A DNA stretch of 14,157 bases from Obelidium mucronatum (Eukaryota > Chytridiomycota > Chytridiomycetes > Chytridiales > Chytriomycetaceae), in the NCBI GenBank assembly GCA_025765595.1, contig JAIVFH010000575.1:1-14157 (forward strand). Direction: 5' to 3'. The notes under the pieces were generated by a model. The model saw only the letters and a program-made list of their open reading frames with translations, ran no database searches and had not been told where the DNA came from. Shown in pieces: positions 8,124 to 14,157 of this stretch (its first letter is position 1; each line of letters opens with the position of its first letter). Made by a program: the position numbers and the translations under genes.

Positions 8124-9963
8124 TCACCTTCCAACACTCCCTCCATTAACAATGTCTCTTCGAGCTTGGTCGCTGCTCGAAGCATTCCCCAATTGACTCA
8201 CACTCATTCCAGAATATGCTACTTCCGTCTGCCGCCCCGCGCGACATGTATCACAGGTAGTTCGATGACACAATCTTCCAAACGGCTTGCATCCACGTTT
8301 TGTGTTGACTTCAATGATTTCCACGTATTCTTCTCCCTCAGAAGTCACGCGTACGTTTCCATTGCTGTCATACCCTCGCCAAAGGAGGTTTATCCCACCG
8401 TCACCTTCAGGTGTACCGAAACCTACTCCGTAATCAACGGCTTGCGAGACATCTGTTATATGCACACCATTGCAATCGAGAATTGGCAACGTCATTAACC
8501 TGTGAATTCGAGAGATTGTTAAAAAAGGAAACCACTCCATTACAATTTTGCGAAAACGGAACTCACCAGTTTTCAAGTACAGATGCACATCCATCTTCAA
8601 AAAAGAGTGGCGCCCCATTTCTCGTCTCCATAACATCATTTTCGTCATCACTACCGTCATCATTGTAGTCTCTAGCTCCACGCACAAGACCATGGTTTCT
8701 CCGGTTATGATAAATCAACCGCAACGCTGACATGGCGCTATTGAATTGATCCATATCAAGCCCATCATCTGTTCCTTCGTCTTCATCTTCTCCACCTTCA
8801 TCTTCGTCGCCAAATTCGTTTGCATTGAAAACAAAGTCAAAGTTAAAGAACCCGGGAGGGTTTCCCATGCCAATACCAAGAGAATCAAACTCCTGTAAAA
8901 CAGCCGCGCTTTCTTCTCGAGATAGTAAATCGTCTGCTCTGATTGTTTCCGAAAACCCGAGACGCGACGTTCTACCATCAACACCTCGAGCACCAACACC
9001 ACTTCCACCACCACTGCCACGTACTCCAAGCTCTGAATACACGGTATCAACATGAGAACGCGACCGATCCAGCAACAAACCAGTGATATCAATCACTTGA
9101 ACACTACTATCAAGCAACCCTTCAAGCTCTTGATCCCTACTTTGTTGAATCGGTCTCCCAACTCCTCCACGAGACGTTCCACGAACAACAGGCATGCTTT
9201 CTTCATCCTCAAGTTGATCTCCCTCTTCTTCTCTTGACCCAGCACCGACACCTCTCACACTTCCTGCAGCATCAATCAAGGACTCTACAAGCGCAAGACT
9301 CCGATGGAACTGCGTCAATTGCTCCCGATACTGTCGTTCCTGGGTCTCCAAACGGTTGATGCTTTCCAAGACGGAAAGCAGACTGCGCAGGTTGTTGGAC
9401 GGTTCTTCTTCTTCGTGTGGTTGCACGCGTGACTCATTTTCAGGGTTGCTGTTACTGGTTTGCTGCACGGTTGAAGTTGCAGTAGTATTGCTGATTTGAG
9501 AGATATCAGGCACAAGTGGCGGCAAGTCGTTGTTGTATTCATCATACGCTGCAGTAGTTCTGGAAGGACTGTTACTTTCAAGCCGCATAATCATATACGG
9601 ATCCAACCCATTCCGCAATTGCGACGGCGGCGGCGCGGACGATGGAACACGGGACCGAGCACTATAATAAGGAGGACTTGCAATATAACTTGGAGGAGCA
9701 CGGATTCCATTGATTACAATATAATTTTCCCCATGGTTGGAAGCTTGTCTTGAACGGCCTGCACCACCACCGCCCACGCTGACGTTGACAGCATTACTGC
9801 CTTCTCTTGACAAGGTTCGTGGTGTTTGAACGTATGCGCCGCGTGTTGTTAGGCTTGATGCAAGAGTTGACGGCGTCGGGGGTGGGTTTGGGCGGAAGGT
9901 GGATTCCACGTGTTGATGTTGTGCATTCCCAGACTCGCTTCTTGAATGTGGGGAGTGTGACAT
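8124..9963 (-). CDS. Unrecognised low-complexity protein with coiled coil and C-terminal cysteine cluster
   Basis: Complement of join 8124-8499 and 8567-9963, 590 residues. The 67-nt intron (GTGAGT...CACAG, 8500-8566) splits a Trp codon. The ATG at 9963-9961 (AATAATGTC) is the first in-frame ATG; the frame is open upstream without one. Seen in order: a Ser/Pro/Arg-rich disordered N-terminus, a predicted coiled coil (about 189-233, LESINRLETQERQYREQL), Gly/Arg-rich linkers, an acidic run (about 384-404, with GDEDEGGEDEDEG), a second acidic patch (431-443), and a more ordered C-terminus (about 467-560). The C-terminus has Cys 536, 543, 548 and 551 (spacing C-x6-C-x4-C-x2-C), which could bind zinc. 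No signal peptide or membrane segment is visible. I recognise no family. The gene model is secure because the frame is long and the splice joins cleanly; the function is unknown. Confidence 0.82.
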
Positions 9964-10234
9964 TATTTTTTTTTTGGTTGGTTCTGTTATCAAGGTTGAA
10001 TGATGCTGAGTCCTGTTTTTTTGTGGGGGGGAAGCTTTTTTTTTGGTTGGTAAAAGTGTTCCAAAAATAGGTTTGACGGAAGAACATTAGAAAAACTTAT
10101 GAGGCGCAAGTGAAGAAACACACAAAAAAAATTCATTCAAAATTATGGATATCAATATTTTGGCTTTTTGATACAAAATCGATCGGACGGGTATTCCAAG
10201 ATAACAAGAAGTCGAGACCTTCAAGTTTAAACGC

Positions 10235-10252
10235 TTTTTTTTTTAAAAAAAA
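10235..10252. repeat. T10-A8 tract
   Basis: Ten T followed directly by eight A in the divergent spacer, just before the GGGCATGC copies. Such poly(dA:dT) tracts tend to exclude nucleosomes in fungal promoters, so this may mark the open part of the promoter. Confidence 0.6.
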
Positions 10253-10263
10253 TGCATTAAAAT

Positions 10264-10306
10264 GGGCATGCGTATAGGGCATGCATTCGGCAGGAACAGG
10301 GCATGC
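10264..10306. promoter_or_regulatory. Three direct copies of GGGCATGC
   Basis: GGGCATGC occurs at 10264-10271, 10277-10284 and 10299-10306. Each contains the palindrome GCATGC, so a dimeric regulator could bind. The cluster lies about 283-325 nt upstream of the phosphoesterase ATG and about 300 nt from the minus-strand ATG. I do not know the cognate factor. Confidence 0.5.
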
Positions 10307-10509
10307 AAAGCAATTTAATCAATTGTCATCAGCGTTTCACAAGTTCTGGTGACACTGGAAGGCTACAATGCACTACCCAACAGTATCACAATTTGAAGAA
10401 TAAAAGATTGCATTCTTGTTTAACTCATACATTGACCAGGATCTCCAGTGAAGTCCTTTGGATTTGCCCTGAAATAAGCCCTCAAAAAAATTCCGTATCT
10501 TGAATGGAA

Positions 10510-10517
10510 TTATAAAT
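10510..10517 (+). promoter_or_regulatory. TATA-like element of the phosphoesterase gene
   Basis: TTATAAAT lies 72-79 nt before the ATG at 10589, a reasonable distance for a fungal core promoter. The support is motif and position only. Confidence 0.35.
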
Positions 10518-10588
10518 TTCCTTTTTAACCCATACACACAGAATATCTCTTTGAAAAATCGCTTGAGTTCGGTGCTTTAGATCCTCAA

Positions 10589-12800
10589 ATGGCTGCTTTG
10601 TCTTTCTCTGCCAACGTGTCTACAAGTATCACCAGTGGATTGATTGCTTTCACATGGGCTGGGGCCAACACTGCCGACGTAAACGATTGGATTGTATTCA
10701 CCACTGGTGGCGCACCAAGTAGAACCAACTATCTTGGAGAGAACTGGCAGTACCTTTCAGGTGGTCAAACCAAGTCAGGTGCCAACGCTAAGGCCGCCGG
10801 TACTCTAGCATTACGGGCACCAAGCTCTCCAGGAACATACACAGCCTACTTTTGTTTGAACGCAGGCTATACTTGCCCTGCCAGTCTTTCAATTAAAGTC
10901 TCCCCAATGACGCTTAGTGCCGTGAATTCTACTGTCATCACTTCAGGACAAGTTCAGTTCAACTGGAACGGTGCCAACCCCTCAGATTCCAATGACTGGA
11001 TTGTGTTCACTTCATCTGGAGCTCCTTCTCTCACAAATTACCTTTCCCAGTCATGGGCTTATACTTATGGTGGCCAAACCAAAACTGGAGCAGCTCCAAC
11101 TCCATCTGGGTCAGTCAGTGTTAGAGCTCCTTCAACGACTGGAAATTTTACTGCGTACTATTGTTTAAATGGGGGTTACACATGCACTGCCACAGCAGTG
11201 GTTACAGTGTCTTCCTTTGTGCTCACATCGTCTGCGTCGACAGTCGTTGCCGGAGGCTTCATTTCGTTTACTTGGACAGGCGCAAACACTGCATCCACAA
11301 ATGACTGGGTCGTATACTCAAACGGCGCTCCAACCCGTTCATCTTACTTTTCCGATGCATGGCAGTACACATATGGAACCCAAGACAAGGACGGTCGCCC
11401 ACCTCCCGCTTCTGGGTCCATTTCCGTCAAGGCACCCGCTATTCCAGGCACATACTTGGTTTCCTACTGCATTTCGGACGGATTCACTTGTCAAGCCAGT
11501 ATTCCCATCACTGTAACAGCCATCCAAGCCACATGTCTTCCAAAATCCCCCAAAACAGCAGCAGCAGCATCCACAATCGAACACGTAATTATAATCATTT
11601 CCGAGAACCACTCGTTCGACAATTACTTTGGCCGATACTGTCAAGCACCCACAAACTCTAAACCAAGCTGCAACTACGGCCGCACCTGTTGCGAACGCGG
11701 CTCTGAATCCGTCAATGGCGTTTCCCCAATGACTCTCACAGACGCTTCAAACAAGGCGTATGATCCAAGCCACGTGTCAACAAACGAAATCTGCGAAATC
11801 AATAATGGGAAGATGGATAAGTTCATTGGTTCAGGTGGTTGCAGTGGTAGTAACGACAAGAACTTTGCAATGGCAAACGGGACTAGTGGAAGTGCATCTC
11901 AGTATTGGAAGTGGGCGGACCAGTATGCCATGGCGGACCGCTTTTTTCAGTCGGCTGTTGGGCAATCTTGCAAGAACGACATGTATTTTGCTCGTGGCGC
12001 GTTTGTGTTTGAAGATAATTCAAAGGTTCCTCCGTCTGATAAGTGTTATATTCCTTTCGCGAGTACTGTTGCAAGTTATGAGGATCCGACAATTGTTGAG
12101 TAGCCACAATCGTTATATGATTGTACAACTAACGCTTTTTTTTGCTTGGAAAAAAAAGGCTGATTTATTGGTTCAATGTGGTGTTTCTTGGACCTTCTTT
12201 GCTGAGTCCTTGAAGCTGAACACGGCACCAGGAGAATGCTACCCAAACTACTACGACCCAAGCGACAATCCATTCGAATACTATCCCAGATTACGAAGTT
12301 CTGCTCAAGCCAGCTCATATTATCGTCCTTTGACTGGCCTTTACACCGACATATCCGCCAAAACGTTGCCGTCCGTAAGCTGGGTCAAAGGACTCGGAAT
12401 CAACTCCGAGCATCCCGGTATCAGCACAATCTCTGCCGGCGAGAAATTGAACGCTGGAATCATAAACGCGATTCTCTCGTCTCCGACATACCAAAACAAC
12501 ACCATCATCATAATGACACCAGATGAATCAGGTGGGTACCGCGACAGTGTTCCACCACCACCTACCAGCGCCATCGATAACCAGATGTATGGCCCTCGTA
12601 CTCCGTTTGTGGTTGTCGGGAATGCAGTCAAGAAGGGTGGATACATTTCGCATGTCCAAATGGAACCAGCAAGTATTATTCGGTTTATAGAGTCTTTCTT
12701 GGGTGGACGGCCAGGACAGTTGCAAACGCGTGATGCTGTTGTAAACAATTTGGGTGATTTATTTGACCCAGCCTTGACTGGTGGATTCATGTTTTTGTGA
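10589..12800 (+). CDS. Phosphoesterase-family enzyme (acid phosphatase / phospholipase C-like) with three N-terminal Ig-like repeats
   Basis: Join 10589-12094 and 12159-12800, 715 residues. The 64-nt intron (GTTGAGT...AAAAAAG, branch-site-like ACTAAC) joins DPTI to ADLLVQCG. Residues 4-311 are three repeats of about 103 residues. Each has a Trp in NDW (34, 137, 240), a GGQTK-like turn and a Cys pair in the pattern YC-x2-xG-Y/F-TC (89/96, 192/199, 294/301). The catalytic region starts with HVIIIISENHSFDNYFG (332-348), typical of phosphoesterase family PF04185, then DQYAMADRFF, VSWTFFAE, DESGGYRDSVPPP (624-636) and GPRTPFVVVGNAVKKGGYISH. The family hydrolyses phosphomonoesters or phospholipid head groups; the substrate here is unknown. 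The paired cysteines suggest an oxidising compartment, yet no signal peptide is visible at this start. The enzyme converges on the protease gene 88 nt downstream. Confidence 0.9.
10598..11521 (+). repeat. Three tandem Ig-like protein repeats
   Basis: Units at about 10598-10906, 10907-11215 and 11216-11521. The invariant Trp of each unit is spaced exactly 103 residues apart. The pattern alternates short hydrophobic strands with Gly/Ser/Thr turns, which fits beta-sandwich folds, possibly for binding sugar or lipid surfaces. Binding is inferred only from architecture. Confidence 0.8.
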
Positions 12801-12888
12801 GCATAAGAAAAAAATTATGTTGTTTGGCTTGTTGAAAACGATGCATTAAAAAAAGAAAAACATTGAAAGAATACTGGTAAAATCAAAA

Positions 12889-14157
12889 TTATGCAAATGG
12901 TCGATTTGGAGTGTCTTGTGAAGTTGGTTGTGGGTATTGTTGCGGTTGCTGCTGGAATTGCTGAGGTGGCTGTTGGAATTGCTGAGGTGGCTGTTGGTAT
13001 TGCTGAGGTTGTTGTTGGTATTGCTGAGGTCCTGTCACTGACTGGGGCACATAGACTGGTTGTGGGTATTGTTGATATTCCTGCATCGTCGGTTGAGGCT
13101 GCACGAAATCTTTGAACGGCACAGACGGTAGCACTTGCTGAGCTCCTCTCATCCTCATACAATAGCGAAGACAGTATCCAATCAATATAACAACTGCTGT
13201 AACGCCAAACAAGAGGCTCCCCCAAAACATGACTTTATCTTGCGTCATTGAACCAAAAAATTTGGATTCTCCAAGCGGACCTTGAGTATAACCCGGCAAA
13301 GTGGCGTCATAACTGACGCTCGCATTTGTACTCCTGCCTACACCAAGTACAAATCCAATGCGCATCTTGTCATAATCGAATACAGTCACGAATCGTTTCA
13401 GGAATGTATTCCCAATCAGATAGGTTCCTTGTTTGAAACCTCCATTCATACCCTGCAGAACCAACTGACATTGGCCATTCACAGGCGCCGATACATATTC
13501 CAAAGCAGTCATAGAAGCCGTTACCCCACCCGCGAATTCTAGAGTGACGGTAGGCCCAGCGTTTTCCGACTTTAATGAACAATCCATCACGTACGTGTAA
13601 GGTCCACTGTTTCGCCCATTCAAGTAAATCTTTTGAGCTCCCTTCAAACGCGTTCCAATTGCGTCGATCAAGAGATTTGATACAATCGCCTGGGACGTGC
13701 CAGTATCCATAATTGCTGAGCCTGTCGTTCCTTCCGACCCGCCCGTGGCGCTGGAGGAAGCGTGGGATGTAAATTCTTCCACTTTTGTTTTATCCACCCA
13801 GACGCGGTACAAGGGCAACGCAAGCTTTCCACTTGCTAGAGAACTGTCGGTGAGAATTGGGACCCTATTTAAAAAAAAAGATGGAGAGCCCACGTTTGAA
13901 TATCTGAGAAAGGTGGGTGATTTGAAGTTTTACCAAGATGGCTGACTTGAGCTGTTTTGGAAATAGGATGGATTATAGCCACCCAATGTGACAACACCAT
14001 TCATTTCTTCGACATCGATGTAATAGCTGAAAATGTTTTTGGAGAGAGCCTTGGTGGCAATTACTTGATCAATGAATGAGTTTGTCACTTTGGAATTTGA
14101 CGCTATGACAAGAATGTTCAGTCAAGAGCAAAATTAAAACCAAGCGATTCTCACTTT
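12889..14157 (-). CDS. Pepsin-type aspartic protease, membrane-anchored, 5' partial
   Basis: Complement of join 12889-13864, 13934-14102 and 14155->14157. Introns are 13865-13933 (69 nt, GTAAAA...AAATAG; it splits a Trp codon so that QPSW runs into VPILTD) and 14103-14154 (52 nt, GTGAGA...CATAG). Visible: SYYIDVEEMNGVVTLGGYNP of the inter-lobe region, the second catalytic motif AIMDTGTSQ (Asp at 13707-13705), then YLIGNTFLKRFVTVFDYD and RIGF near the domain end. After the domain comes one hydrophobic span (about 13160-13233, VMFWGSLLFGVTAVVILIGY) with Arg/Cys on its far side, then a tail rich in PQQ/QPP. The N-terminal lobe with the first Asp and any signal peptide lies beyond the window. The family's role is peptide-bond cleavage; the topology suggests an anchored surface or vacuolar enzyme with a cytosolic tail. 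Family call secure, location inferred. Confidence 0.92.
12936..13019 (-). repeat. Four 21-bp tandem repeats encoding a Gln/Pro heptad
   Basis: On the plus strand, units beginning ATTG (ATTGCTGAGG in most) start at 12936, 12957, 12978 and 12999. Each encodes seven residues of the PQQ/QPP type with one aromatic residue (Phe or Tyr) in the protease tail. The two middle units differ at one base. Confidence 0.8.

Larger units (their letters stand above)
9964..10588. promoter_or_regulatory. Divergent promoter spacer
   Basis: This 625-nt spacer separates two divergent start codons and must hold both promoters. It contains T and A tracts near the minus-strand start, a T10-A8 tract, three GGGCATGC copies and a TATA-like element near the plus-strand gene. 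A 66-codon frame at 10303-10503 ends in a stop, does not join the downstream gene, and is not called. Confidence 0.65.

Noticed and set aside
10303..10503. 66-codon frame as an upstream exon of the phosphoesterase
   Set aside because: It is not signal-peptide-like, ends in a stop, and no convincing splice to the 10589 frame was found.
12903..13115. CRISPR-like array in the 21-bp repeats
   Set aside because: The units are contiguous without spacers, lie within a coding frame, and encode a Gln/Pro heptad in a eukaryotic gene.
13865..13893. Reading through the protease intron with a start at 13893
   Set aside because: That frame starts at GTG inside the intron. Splicing 13865-13933 joins the upstream pepsin exon in frame with proper GT-AG ends.

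Overview
The window looks like nuclear DNA of a fungus, most likely an early-diverging (chytrid-like) lineage. All genes are protein-coding. They are split by short GT-AG introns, mostly 52-98 nt, with pyrimidine-rich 3' ends, and the spacers are AT-rich with many homopolymers. The lineage guess rests on gene content and style (two HOY1-type homeodomain proteins, a Drs2-type flippase, a phosphoesterase with Ig-like repeats, a membrane-anchored pepsin) and was not tested by any search.

Layout: (1) 1-3535, plus strand: the 3' part of a P4-type ATPase (Drs2-like phospholipid flippase), running in from upstream of the window. At least nine exons are visible. Its first 1.2 kb holds several single-base frame breaks and an 81-nt poly-T run inside an intron; the last 2.1 kb is clean. 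(2) 3974-5528 and 6150-7554, plus strand: two tandem paralogous transcription factors. Each has an LPFFGRG motif, a homeodomain split by one 76-nt intron in the recognition helix, and a C-terminal domain I read as the TRF2/HOY1 PH-like domain. (3) 8124-9963, minus strand: an unrecognised 590-residue low-complexity protein with a coiled coil, acidic stretches and a cysteine cluster near its C-terminus. (4) 10589-12800, plus strand: a phosphoesterase-family (PF04185-like) enzyme preceded by three ~103-residue Ig-like repeats. (5) 12889-14157, minus strand: the C-terminal half of a pepsin-type aspartic protease with a transmembrane anchor and a PQQ-rich tail; its N-terminal half lies beyond the window.

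The genes do not form an obvious pathway or cluster. The two homeodomain genes are a clear tandem duplication. The phosphoesterase and the aspartic protease converge with only 88 nt between their stop codons. The unknown minus-strand gene and the phosphoesterase diverge from a shared 625-nt spacer that holds three GGGCATGC copies.

I see no mobile element, CRISPR array, tRNA, rRNA or defence-like system. The most interesting items are the tandem homeodomain pair, with opposite base composition on either side of the intron, and the Ig-repeat phosphoesterase without a visible signal peptide. No function was confirmed by database search, and exon boundaries were inferred by eye from reading frame, splice sites and family motifs.
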